Below are positions 53,012-62,026 of a stretch of DNA of 64,000 nt, piece by piece. Below the pieces are notes generated by a model. That model had not been told where the DNA came from and searched no databases. It worked only from the letters and a program-made list of their open reading frames with translations. The stretch covers positions 4,999-68,998 of the forward strand of contig CAKQRW010000008.1 in the NCBI GenBank assembly GCA_934271655.1, given 5' to 3'. The translations under genes were made by a program, and so were the position numbers. Position 1 is the first letter of the stretch. Every line of letters begins with the position of its first letter. Origin of the DNA: an uncultured Bacteroidaceae bacterium (GTDB lineage Bacteria; Bacteroidota; Bacteroidia; Bacteroidales; Bacteroidaceae).

Positions 53012-54388
53012 TCATTCCAAGACCTTCTCCGCCACGGCAGAGTTGTTTTCCTTTCTTCTCTTCAGCAAGAGTGTCCACAGCTTGCGCTCTCTCGCAGGCA
53101 TCATCATGCGGCGCACAAAGATGTTTGGTATAGCCACGCCAAGTGCTATGCACAGGATGATGAGCGAAGCGCGTATGCCATTATGCATAGCCACGGTAAC
53201 CTCACCCACTACTCCGTGCATGTCGATGATGGCAAAGAGGGCGCGATACATCAGCACACCAGGAATCATAGGGATGACGCTCGGTATGCTGAGGCAATGG
53301 TGAGGCGTGTGGAACCAGTGCATGGCCTCTGTGCAGATGATGCTGACAAGGGCTGAACCGACAAACGAGCCAATGATGACACCGAGGTCGAGACCTATGT
53401 TGCCATTGCTCGGGCCAAGGTTGACAATGTTGCGCGTGCACACAGCTATGATGCCTCCTACAGCCACCACCCACAGCAGGCGGCGCGGAATGTTGAATAT
53501 CATGGAGAAGCCCATGGCTGAAATGGCTGCAGCCAGAGAGAACTCCCAGTATTCGTGATGAGGTGTCATGGTAAGGTCGCGCACAAAATTATCGATGCCG
53601 CTCACCTCTATGGCGAAAGCTATGCCAAAAGCCATAGACAGCACCATGATAAGCGTGTTGATGGCACGCGTGAGTCCTATCTGGGTGTAGCCCGTAAGCA
53701 TGTCGCTCACAAAGTTAATCAGCGGCACTCCTGGCACAATGAACAGGGCGCATGCCATCAGCGGATGCCACGGAGTGGAGCTCCCCATAAAGTTGTACAG
53801 GCCGAACAGCCATGCTATTATTGTTGACACAAATGCTGCTATAGAAATATTCACATATGCGTTGCTTCCTTTTTCATTTAGAAACATACGAAGGCGGAAG
53901 CCTATGATGGCTGCTATAGATGCATAGAGGAAAGCTGCCCAGTCGCAGCCAAACTGCACACAGAATCCACCACACGCAAATCCGCCGCCTATGGCCACTT
54001 GCCACGGTGTGTAGTTGCGCGGACGGTTGGCAATCTCTTCCAGAGCCGCCTCATACTGGTCCAAAGTGTAGTTTTCCCTTATGGCTCGCCATGACAACTT
54101 GCTTATGTAGCTGATGGCCGTCATGTTGATGCCATGCTTTGAGCAGCGGCGAAAGCGTGTATATGACTGGTCGTCATCGCTATAGTTCACCATGAGAAGG
54201 TTAAGATTGACATATATCTGCAGTTTTTGGTCTGAGAGACCAAGATAAGCGGCGGTCCGCTTCATGTTGCGCATTATGCGTGGGGTGTCTGCGGCACTCT
54301 CAAGCAAGAGACATCCTGTGCGCAGCAACAAGTCAAGTTTGCGGTGCACACTGTGCGACGATATTGTATCGTTGTCCATTTCTTTCAT
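53012..54388 (-). CDS. Threonine/serine exporter (ThrE family)
   Basis: This 458-residue protein has an N-terminal ThrE domain with a soluble helical part (about 1-130) and about five helices, then a C-terminal ThrE-2 block of five more. MKRTAAYLGL, WHPLMACALFIVPGVPLINFVSDML and SVIPMIPGVLMYRALFAI are typical. It is one chain, whereas many species split it into two genes. It exports threonine or serine, or other small amino acids, by proton exchange. It is divergent from the LysR gene at 54656 and upstream of the AspT-like gene. Confidence 0.88.
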   Translation of the reverse strand: MKEMDNDTISSHSVHRKLDLLLRTGCLLLESAADTPRIMRNMKRTAAYLGLSDQKLQIYVNLNLLMVNYSDDDQSYTRFRRCSKHGINMTAISYISKLSWRAIRENYTLDQYEAALEEIANRPRNYTPWQVAIGGGFACGGFCVQFGCDWAAFLYASIAAIIGFRLRMFLNEKGSNAYVNISIAAFVSTIIAWLFGLYNFMGSSTPWHPLMACALFIVPGVPLINFVSDMLTGYTQIGLTRAINTLIMVLSMAFGIAFAIEVSGIDNFVRDLTMTPHHEYWEFSLAAAISAMGFSMIFNIPRRLLWVVAVGGIIAVCTRNIVNLGPSNGNIGLDLGVIIGSFVGSALVSIICTEAMHWFHTPHHCLSIPSVIPMIPGVLMYRALFAIIDMHGVVGEVTVAMHNGIRASLIILCIALGVAIPNIFVRRMMMPARERKLWTLLLKRRKENNSAVAEKVLE

Positions 54389-54423
54389 TTGAATATTGTG
54401 TATGTTATCCTTATTTTAGCTTG

Positions 54424-54431
54424 CAAAGGTA
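54424..54431 (-). promoter_or_regulatory. -7 box for the exporter operon
   Basis: TACCTTTG on the minus strand fits TAnnTTTG; leader about 30 bases; no clear -33. Confidence 0.5.
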
Positions 54432-54530
54432 TTGCTATTTCCGCACACAGGAAATCGTTGGTTATTGATATTTTCAATAGGCAATGCCATATTTCAACAT
54501 GCCGATAAACGCTTTTCGGTTTTTTTTTGT

Positions 54531-54538
54531 TAATTTTG
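54531..54538 (+). promoter_or_regulatory. -7 box for the LysR gene
   Basis: TAATTTTG, predicted leader about 110 bases. It lies about 100 bases from the divergent exporter promoter, a typical LysR arrangement. Confidence 0.5.
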
Positions 54539-54655
54539 CATGTCCTTACTCCTTCACTGCAAACACACGACATGCAATACAAGGACATATAATATATACA
54601 TTATTATATACATTTCAATTTATATACATTTTCATCACACACAGCCTCAGCTACA

Positions 54656-55561
54656 ATGGAACTACGAAATCTCAGAGCTTTTGCTACAGCAGCCAGATTG
54701 CTCAATTTCACAGAAGCGGCCAAGGAGATGTGCATAACGCAGAGCACATTCTCACAGACAATAAAGCAACTGGAGGACGAGACTGGCTACGCCCTTTTCT
54801 TCCGCAACTCGCACGAAGTGCAGCTCACCGAAGCTGGCGCCGAGCTTCTGCCATACGCTGAAAGCGCCATCCATGCGGCCGACGACTGCAGCCACCGCAT
54901 GGAAGACCTGCGCAACCTGCGTTGCGGCCAACTCTCTATAGGCATCACCCACTCTTTCAACCAGGTGCTGCATGAGACACTAAAGGAATACATGAGGCTC
55001 TATCCCGGCATCAGCCTCAACATCGTCTACAAGCCCATGACTGAGCTTATCGAATGCCTGCAACGCCGTGAGCTGGACTTTGTGCTGTCTTACCGTCCGG
55101 CTGAGCGATTGCCGGGGCTGGAGTCGCATATACTCTTTGAGGACCATCTCTCTGTGATAGTCAAGGCAGACCACCCTCTCGCCATGCGCAAGAGCGTCAC
55201 GCTCAACGACCTCGCCATGTTTCCGGCAGCCTTGCCGGCCAAGGGGCTGCAAGCCCGCAATGTGCTAGACCACATACTGTCCGACAGCAACATCTCACTC
55301 AACGTGCGCCTGGAGATGAACGAGGTCACCCCTCTGCTCCGCCTTGTGCGCAACATCAATATCTTCACCGTACTCTCGTCATCTGCCACAGAAGACATAC
55401 CCGACCTCAAGGCCATTCCGATAGACCACCCTGACTGCAACATGGAAGGCTCGGTAATAGCTGTCAAAGACCGCTATGTGAAGACTGCCTCCAAAGAGTT
55501 CATACGCATACTCAGCGAGACTTCACTTGTGAAGAAGCGTATCAATGAATGGCTGAAATAA
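54656..55561 (+). CDS. LysR-family transcriptional regulator
   Basis: This 301-residue protein has an N-terminal winged helix (1-60; LLNFTEAAKEMCITQSTFSQTIKQLE), a linker helix and a periplasmic-binding-like effector domain (about 90-300; GQLSIGITHSFNQVL). LysR proteins usually act on the divergent neighbour, here the ThrE-AspT exporter operon, and sense a small metabolite, possibly an amino acid. This is an inference from orientation. The leader of about 110 bases leaves room for operator sites between the two promoters. Confidence 0.92.
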   Translation: MELRNLRAFATAARLLNFTEAAKEMCITQSTFSQTIKQLEDETGYALFFRNSHEVQLTEAGAELLPYAESAIHAADDCSHRMEDLRNLRCGQLSIGITHSFNQVLHETLKEYMRLYPGISLNIVYKPMTELIECLQRRELDFVLSYRPAERLPGLESHILFEDHLSVIVKADHPLAMRKSVTLNDLAMFPAALPAKGLQARNVLDHILSDSNISLNVRLEMNEVTPLLRLVRNINIFTVLSSSATEDIPDLKAIPIDHPDCNMEGSVIAVKDRYVKTASKEFIRILSETSLVKKRINEWLK

Positions 55562-55595
55562 TGCCATGCATCACGTGTGCGCCACGACATGACAC

Positions 55596-56222
55596 TTACA
55601 TATACCTTTCGAACATGGCGGCATAAGCATCCACCTTCTTGGAGAAAGCCAGCGGATAGGCGCGTGACGAACTCGGCAGTCTGTACAGTTCCAAGCCTGG
55701 CTCCAGCTCAACATGAGCATTGACCTTTGGGACTGCACCCAAGCCATAATAACGGCACACGGTCTCAGCAGCCTTCTCACCAGTAGCCACAACAGCCCTT
55801 AGCTGCGGCAGTCTGGCGACAAGGGCTCTTACATCTGTCGGCTCCACCACTTCCAGAAATTTGTCAGAGGCATTATCCTTCAAGCGCCTCACAGCAGAAG
55901 CCGTATCGAAAAAAGCTATTCCACGCAAGGCGCAATGCTCCACTATGCGTCCTGTCATAAAGCGACGGTTCGCTTGGTCCACAAAATAATCCTTGTCTCC
56001 ATAGAAGACCATGCCCTCTATGCGCCAATGGTCATTGATGAAATTGGGGTAATAAAAGTCCATGCACCACCGCTTGCGCTGCGGCGGAAAACTGCCCAAG
56101 AACAGCACCTTTGCGTTCTCAGGCAAAAAAGGCAGCAACGGATGGCGCTCCACACCATCCGCGCTGCATTCAATATTCTTTATGTTCAGATAACAGCTTT
56201 CATTGTCCATCATATCCTTCAT
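55596..56222 (-). CDS. Uracil-DNA glycosylase family protein
   Basis: This 208-residue protein has VLFLGSFPPQRKRW (about 39-52), a variant of the GSxP motif of the UDG superfamily (Mug/TDG and relatives), and RLPSSSRAYP (about 182-191), the partner motif. The family removes uracil or mismatched bases from DNA. The catalytic Asp or Asn of the first motif is not clearly placed, so activity is uncertain. It lies between the LysR and GH2 genes and begins 27 bases from the GH2 stop on the same strand. Confidence 0.75.
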   Translation of the reverse strand: MKDMMDNESCYLNIKNIECSADGVERHPLLPFLPENAKVLFLGSFPPQRKRWCMDFYYPNFINDHWRIEGMVFYGDKDYFVDQANRRFMTGRIVEHCALRGIAFFDTASAVRRLKDNASDKFLEVVEPTDVRALVARLPQLRAVVATGEKAAETVCRYYGLGAVPKVNAHVELEPGLELYRLPSSSRAYPLAFSKKVDAYAAMFERYM

Positions 56223-56249
56223 GTAAGTAAATGCTCATAATTATTTACG

Positions 56250-58760
56250 TCACTTTATCGTTATTTCCTTGATGAAAGGCTCATCAAAACCTTCTACATT
56301 CACAATCACCTTGGCCTGTCCGCGCTGGGAAGTAGACTGGATGCGAATGAGTCCCTCACCGAAATATGTGTTGAGCTCAGTGGTGCGCCACGACACATCA
56401 CGCCTCATGTCACCAGTCTCCACGCCCAACAGACGTATTGGCCCTTCCACCAACACACGAAATCTCTTGGGCTGCATCTGCTGCACCCTGCCCATGTTAT
56501 CCACAAGAGCGAGGCGTATGTGCGACACGGTGTTTCTGTTCTCCCGCACCGAATAGTCGGGCAGCACAGTCTGAAGCGTCGTGTGGTCGGCATCAAGGCG
56601 GACATCAGCCACTGGGCCATGGTTGACCAGAGAGTCACGCATCACTTCCTTGCCTCCCCTATATCCCACAGCGAGCACCTTACCCTGGCGCGCCGGCAGC
56701 TGAATTGTGATGCAATGGTCTGGATAGTCAGCCGTCACACGCGGCTTGAGCGGCAGCTGCGGATTGCTCCACATAGGGAAATAGAACTGCACCGAATCAC
56801 ATGTGGTGTAACATCTCACCTCCACACAGCGCGAGTCGGTATAAGGCAAGTCCCAAGTGTCTGCCATAGGAGGATATTGCCAATGGTCTGTTCCCATGGC
56901 CTGGTCAAAACAGTTATCCCTCACCACCAGCTTGAGATAATCATTGTCAGGATTCCATGCTGGATGATAGAACGCAGCCTGAGGCCGCTCCTTCAACGTC
57001 ATGTCAAAAGGACATGAGCACCACCCCTTGGCTGGCCATGGGGACGATTCGCCAAGATAATCCACTCCTGCCCACACATAAGAGCCTGCGATGAACGGAT
57101 TTTCTTCTACAAAGTGCCATGGATTCTTCTCCACAAAGTCACGCACCACATTCTCACGCAAGCCCGAGTAATACACAAAGGCTTCTGAAACAAACATCTT
57201 GCGCTGTGAATGGCGCTTATGGTCCGCTATCATGCGAGGCTCCAAATAGTTGTAGCCAACCAGGTCGGTGACCTCTCCAAATTTATCCTCAAAGCCCTGT
57301 TGGCATGCCACCATCGTAGGGCGTGTGGGGTCAATGCGCTTCACTATGCCATTAAGCTCCTTAGCTCTCTCCACGCCTGTGTCGTCCTTGTTCCATGCCT
57401 CACTCAGCTCGTTGCCTATGCTCCATACTATGACAGAAGGATGGTTGCGGTCACGCATGACCATGTCTGCAATGTCCTTACGAGCGTTCTCCTCATAGAA
57501 AGGCTCATAATATCCCGATTTCCACTTGTCGAAAGCCTCGTCTATGACAAGCAGACCGATAGAGTCGCATATGTCAAGAAACTCTGGCGACGGCGGATTG
57601 TGGGAGCAACGCACAGAGTTGCAGCCTATCTCTTTAAGAGCCCTCAATCGGCGCAGCCACACCTCATCTGGCACAGCTACACCCAGACTGCCCGCATCCT
57701 GATGCAGGCACATGCCCTTGAGCTTCATGTTATGTCCATTCAGATAAAATCCTGTGTCAGCATCGAATCGGACATCACGAAAGCCAAAAGGTGTCTTTAC
57801 CTCATCTGAAACTTTTCCACGGCTGTTGCGCACGCAGGTGACAAGCGTGTACATCACAGGAGTGTCCACACTCCACAGCTGCGGTTTCTTCACAAGCAGC
57901 TCCACTGTCTCTCCCTGGCGATGCACTATGGAAGCCACACTCTTGCCATTATTGTCAATGACCGTATGCTGTATGCTGCAATTGGCATCACCCTCCACAT
58001 CGGCCTGCACACGCACCGTGCCATCGGCTGATGCGCTGACTGCTATGCCATGTTCCTTGACATGGACCTTGCCTACACTCTGCAGCCACACATGGCGGTA
58101 TATGCCCGAACCTGTATACCAGCGCGACTGCTCTTCACGGTCCACATGCACCACCAGGCGATTTTCCGCTTTGTTTTTCAGCCAATGTGTAATGTCGAAA
58201 GAGAAACCTGTGTAGCCATACATATGGTGTCCGAGCCTATGGCCATTGAGCCACACTGTAGCACGATGGTAGACTCCGTCAAATATGACACTTACTGACT
58301 CGCCATTGGAAATGCGCCTTGCCAATTCGGACGGTAGGGTAAAATCTTTCACATATATGCCTTGACCGCCTGGCAAATATCCTGCCGAACCACCGACCTT
58401 GGGATCAAATGGAAGCTCAACGCTCCAGTCATGCGGTATGGACACACTCCGCAACGCTTTATCTGAGCGAGAAGCATCTGGCTGGGAGCGAGTCACTTCG
58501 CTGGCTGTCACCTGCGCCTGTTCTGGCTCGGTGTCATCAGTTACCTTCGTTTTCTTGCCTACCGCAACATTCTCTACGAGACTTGGCTCAGCCACTCCAA
58601 GTGTCTTGAGAACCGTCACAGCCTCATTACGGTCTGAACAGAGACGAAACATCCATCCCTGGTCGAACGTCATCTTCACTCGCTTCTTCGTCGGTGCTGA
58701 CCAAGCCACCGATATGAACACCAGGAGCGAAAAGGCTAAAGTTGAGAGTCTCTTAGTCAT
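56250..58760 (-). CDS. Secreted GH2 family hydrolase (beta-galactosidase type)
   Basis: The protein has 836 residues when started at MTKRLSTLAFSLLVF, a signal peptide (cut after about SAP at 21-23); an upstream frame to 58868 is rejected. GH2 domains: jelly roll (about 30-230), immunoglobulin-like (about 230-330), TIM barrel (about 335-620; acid/base Glu451 in GNELSEAW, nucleophile Glu526 in VSEAFVYY) and a C-terminal beta domain. GLGV-type beta-galactosidases of Bacteroidetes are its nearest look. Between GWMFRL (35-40) and VSIPHDW (106-112) there is about 65 residues where the family usually has about 25; it is charged and repeat-poor. Divergent from GH30, with a -7 box at 58844. Confidence 0.87.
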   Translation of the reverse strand: MTKRLSTLAFSLLVFISVAWSAPTKKRVKMTFDQGWMFRLCSDRNEAVTVLKTLGVAEPSLVENVAVGKKTKVTDDTEPEQAQVTASEVTRSQPDASRSDKALRSVSIPHDWSVELPFDPKVGGSAGYLPGGQGIYVKDFTLPSELARRISNGESVSVIFDGVYHRATVWLNGHRLGHHMYGYTGFSFDITHWLKNKAENRLVVHVDREEQSRWYTGSGIYRHVWLQSVGKVHVKEHGIAVSASADGTVRVQADVEGDANCSIQHTVIDNNGKSVASIVHRQGETVELLVKKPQLWSVDTPVMYTLVTCVRNSRGKVSDEVKTPFGFRDVRFDADTGFYLNGHNMKLKGMCLHQDAGSLGVAVPDEVWLRRLRALKEIGCNSVRCSHNPPSPEFLDICDSIGLLVIDEAFDKWKSGYYEPFYEENARKDIADMVMRDRNHPSVIVWSIGNELSEAWNKDDTGVERAKELNGIVKRIDPTRPTMVACQQGFEDKFGEVTDLVGYNYLEPRMIADHKRHSQRKMFVSEAFVYYSGLRENVVRDFVEKNPWHFVEENPFIAGSYVWAGVDYLGESSPWPAKGWCSCPFDMTLKERPQAAFYHPAWNPDNDYLKLVVRDNCFDQAMGTDHWQYPPMADTWDLPYTDSRCVEVRCYTTCDSVQFYFPMWSNPQLPLKPRVTADYPDHCITIQLPARQGKVLAVGYRGGKEVMRDSLVNHGPVADVRLDADHTTLQTVLPDYSVRENRNTVSHIRLALVDNMGRVQQMQPKRFRVLVEGPIRLLGVETGDMRRDVSWRTTELNTYFGEGLIRIQSTSQRGQAKVIVNVEGFDEPFIKEITIK

Positions 58761-58843
58761 TCTGAGTACATATAATAAGTTTATTTTCCGTATTGCTTCA
58801 TTTACATTATCAGAGTCACAGGAACTAGCTAACATGTGTGGCA

Positions 58844-58851
58844 CAAAGTTA
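58844..58851 (-). promoter_or_regulatory. -7 box for the GH2 gene
   Basis: TAACTTTG on the minus strand; leader about 75 bases to the ATG at 58760; weak -33. Confidence 0.5.
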
Positions 58852-59010
58852 CAACTTTTCCTTTTCACTTCATTTCTTTTTACGGAAAAATCCTTTTCAT
58901 ATCACTAATGTTCTTATTCTCATTACCACATCAATGGACTATATACAGTTTTTTTTGAGCTGCAATATCACAAAAAGCGCTTGCACATAACGTTTCATAC
59001 ACATTTATTT

Positions 59011-59142
59011 CGTAACTTTGTTGGCAAAGAAACATAACTTTGTTGGCAAAGAAACGTAACTTTGTTGGCAAAGAAACGTAACTTTGTTGGCAAAGAAACA
59101 TAACTTTGTTGGCAAAGAAACGTAACTTTGTTGGCAAAGAAA
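59011..59142 (+). repeat. 22-bp tandem array of promoter -7 boxes, 6 units
   Basis: Six 22-bp units at 59011, 59033, 59055, 59077, 59099 and 59121 differ only at the second base (G or A). Each contains TAACTTTGTTGGCAAAG, so each carries a perfect TAnnTTTG box read toward the GH30 gene. The last box (59123-59130) lies about 50 bases before the GH30 ATG. No such box arises on the minus strand. Confidence 0.92.
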
Positions 59143-59181
59143 CATATTATATTCTATAACTACACAAAAGTAATCCACAAC

Positions 59182-61602
59182 ATGAAGACCTTAGTCTTAC
59201 TGGCAGCAATATGCGCTTGTACCCTCACACTTAACGCGCAAGACATCAAGAAATACATTGTGCACAGCAGCGGTTCTATTCTTGGCATGGGCACAGAAAA
59301 CCGTGCTGTGCTGCTTTCGCCCACAGACCAGTCAGCTCAACCTCTCACACTACAGCAGGATGAAGATGGCAGCTATACAATCTCCACCAATGACGGACAG
59401 GGGCTTTTTCTCAGCCTGGGTACGAGCAACGCATGGAGCACATACTTTGTGAGCAGTTCCACCGACCCACGCGCACACTATTACGTAGAGGAAAGCGGCA
59501 GATACGTGAAACTGAAAAACAAGTACACCAATGCTTATCTCGGCACCGACGAAAGCACATATGGGGCATACGTCTATTCCGACAAGAACGGCTCTGACAT
59601 GAAACATCTATGGCAGATAAGCGACACACCTATTGTGGAACAGACTGTGGACACAGTAACATATTCTGTATTTCCTGAAGCCAAGAGGCAAATCATGGAA
59701 GGATGGGGGGTGAGCCTATGCTGGTGGGCCAACATGTGCGGCAGATGGAGCGAAAAGGACATTGACAAGCTCATCGACTGGATGGTAAGTCCTGAAGGAC
59801 TCAACTGGAATGTGTTCAGATACAACATTGGCGGAGGTGACGATCCCGACTGGACGAATTGCTATGCGCATCACATGGGTAACGGCAAGGGACTGCGCGC
59901 TGAGATGGAAGGCTTTCAGGACGAGCGCAACGGCGTGTTCCACTGGGAACGCGACGCAGCCCAACGGAAGGTCATGCTGAAGATAAAAGAGAAAAGACCC
60001 GATGCCATCTTTGAGGCTTTCTCAAACAGCTGCCCGTGGTGGATGACAGAGAGCGGATGCTGCGCAGGCAATGCTGACGGCGGCAAGGACAATCTCAAAC
60101 CAGAATATTATGAAGATTTCGCCAACTATCTCGTAGAGGTGTGCAAGCACTATAAGGAGACATATGGCATTGTCTTCAGGACACTTGAGCCATTCAACGA
60201 GCCTATGACCAATTATTGGTACAAAGCAGGCGGACAGGAAGGATGCCACTTCGACATTGCCAGTCAAGCGAATTTCGTGAAAGTGCTGAAGCCTATTCTC
60301 GACAAAAGCGGCCTTACCACAGTCATAAGCTGCGCTGACGAGACAAATATCGGACAGGCTGTGGCAGGAATGGAATATTTCATGAACAGCGGAGACGCAC
60401 AGCTTGTGGGACAATGGAACTCCCACACCTACTCTGCCAGCAACAGGTCACGCAGCCAGTTTGGATCTCTTGCACGCGCTGAAGGCAAGACTGTATGGAT
60501 GAGCGAGACTGGCTCTGGAGGTTCTGGCATAAGCGGAAACCTCAGCATGGCACAACGCCTGATTGACGATGTGAGATACATTGCCCCGCAAGCATGGGTG
60601 GACTGGCAGTATATGGAAGAGGCCAACGACCAGTGGTGCTTGGTGAGGGGCAGCTTTGCCGATGCCACATACAGCAGAGTCAAGAACTACTACGTGCGCC
60701 AGCAAGTGACACGCTTTATCAAGCAAGGCTACAGCATCGTGCACAGCAGCGACAGCCACTCTTTGGCTGCCATAAGTCCAGACGGGAAAGAACTGGCAAT
60801 AGTCCTGCTCAATGCCGATGCACGCACCGTGCACCGCATCAGCATGCCTATGGCTCACATCACAGGCAACATATCTGCCTGGCGTACAAGTGAGACCGAA
60901 TCACTCGCCTCTGTCAGCGACTTCAAGTTGACTGGCGACAGCATCATAGATGTGACTCTGCCAGATATGAGCATCACCACTCTTGTGATGCCTATATCGC
61001 TCCAGCAGCACTCTACCTCAGACGAACTGCACGACGGCGACACCTACATGATTGTGCCTCAGTCCAACGCCAATGCGGCAGTTGGTGCAGCCAGCAACAC
61101 ACTGGCTATTATGACAGCAGATGCCTCTGACCCATCACAGCTGTGGACTCTGAAGACACAGGAAGATGGTTCTGTACGTCTTGCCAATGGCAATGGATCC
61201 ATCCCTACATACAGCAATCAATACGGAATGAGCTTTTCTAAGGAAGAGATGGGCAAACAGACTTTCCGTATAGAATATGTAGACGGCATACATGTGAAGA
61301 TATGCACCGATGACGCTTCAGACAGAGCTTGGGACCTCGAAGGACAGAATACCAACGTTGGCACAAAGGTCGGCGTATGGGACTATGGCACATCTGCAGC
61401 AGCTGACCACCGCAACTGGATGATGGTCAAAGTGGCTTCGCATAAGAGTCCTTCCACTGGCATCATAGACACAAACTCCAGCGTCGCATCACAGGAAACG
61501 AAGATATTCACACTTTCTGGCATCAACGTCCCTGCACCTCAAGCAGGAATAAACATCATCAAAAAAACAAATGGAAAGAGTGTTAAAGTCGTGACGAGAT
61601 AG
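59182..61602 (+). CDS. Secreted GH30 family hydrolase with lectin-like flanks
   Basis: The protein has 806 residues when started at MKTLVLLAAICACTLTLNAQ, a signal peptide. An in-frame TTG within the repeat array is not used. Residues about 22-148 form a trefoil-like module (KYIVHSSGSILGMGTENRAV). The GH30 barrel (about 160-480) has GWGVSLCWWA, acid/base Glu340 (EPFNEP) and nucleophile Glu442 (VWMSETGSG), followed by a beta domain. A second trefoil-like module is at about 635-765. The tail (KIFTLSGINVPAPQ) resembles Prevotella secretion tails. GWGxSLxWWA is typical of the endo-beta-1,6-galactanase branch, but glucosidase activity is possible. Six tandem -7 boxes precede it. Confidence 0.85.
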   Translation: MKTLVLLAAICACTLTLNAQDIKKYIVHSSGSILGMGTENRAVLLSPTDQSAQPLTLQQDEDGSYTISTNDGQGLFLSLGTSNAWSTYFVSSSTDPRAHYYVEESGRYVKLKNKYTNAYLGTDESTYGAYVYSDKNGSDMKHLWQISDTPIVEQTVDTVTYSVFPEAKRQIMEGWGVSLCWWANMCGRWSEKDIDKLIDWMVSPEGLNWNVFRYNIGGGDDPDWTNCYAHHMGNGKGLRAEMEGFQDERNGVFHWERDAAQRKVMLKIKEKRPDAIFEAFSNSCPWWMTESGCCAGNADGGKDNLKPEYYEDFANYLVEVCKHYKETYGIVFRTLEPFNEPMTNYWYKAGGQEGCHFDIASQANFVKVLKPILDKSGLTTVISCADETNIGQAVAGMEYFMNSGDAQLVGQWNSHTYSASNRSRSQFGSLARAEGKTVWMSETGSGGSGISGNLSMAQRLIDDVRYIAPQAWVDWQYMEEANDQWCLVRGSFADATYSRVKNYYVRQQVTRFIKQGYSIVHSSDSHSLAAISPDGKELAIVLLNADARTVHRISMPMAHITGNISAWRTSETESLASVSDFKLTGDSIIDVTLPDMSITTLVMPISLQQHSTSDELHDGDTYMIVPQSNANAAVGAASNTLAIMTADASDPSQLWTLKTQEDGSVRLANGNGSIPTYSNQYGMSFSKEEMGKQTFRIEYVDGIHVKICTDDASDRAWDLEGQNTNVGTKVGVWDYGTSAAADHRNWMMVKVASHKSPSTGIIDTNSSVASQETKIFTLSGINVPAPQAGINIIKKTNGKSVKVVTR

Positions 61603-61635
61603 CGGAAAGTGCCTCATTATATAATGCTTTATTAT

Positions 61636-61755
61636 ATATTGCTTTATTGGAGTTCTTTCCATAATGCTTTATTGGAGTTCTTTCCATAATGCTTTATTGG
61701 AGTTCTTTCCATAATGCTTTATTGGAGTTCTTTCCATAATGCTTTATTGGAGTTA
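61636..61755. repeat. 25-bp tandem array, 4 full units plus a partial
   Basis: Units at 61636, 61661, 61686, 61711 and 61736 contain ATAATGCTTTATTGGAG and end TTCTTTCC; the last is cut at 61755. It is located after the GH30 stop. Confidence 0.9.
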
Positions 61756-61789
61756 TACGACAACAGCATTAGACCCTTCGTCTTATGAC

Positions 61790-61892
61790 AGAACTTATGG
61801 TCAAGCAGAATCAGGTTGAGAATCTTTTATTGTCTCGTATCCAATGGACAAAGAACTTTTTCTCATTATAATCCTACTTGACCATAAGTTCT
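61790..61892. repeat. 103-bp inverted-repeat element
   Basis: AGAACTTATGGTCAAG (61790-61805) is perfectly complementary to CTTGACCATAAGTTCT (61877-61892), extended imperfectly inward to about 35 bases. The loop is non-coding. It may be a small MITE-like element or the remnant of one. The rest of 61893-62026 shows nothing I can name. Confidence 0.7.
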
Positions 61893-62026
61893 ATATTATT
61901 ACTGACTCCTAACATGCATACCACGAAGTCACGCCACAAACAGCCTATAAACAGCAATATGGACATCAGTAATCATTCACTAACATCCATGCCTATCACA
62001 TAACAAAATAAAAACAAACCAAAGTC

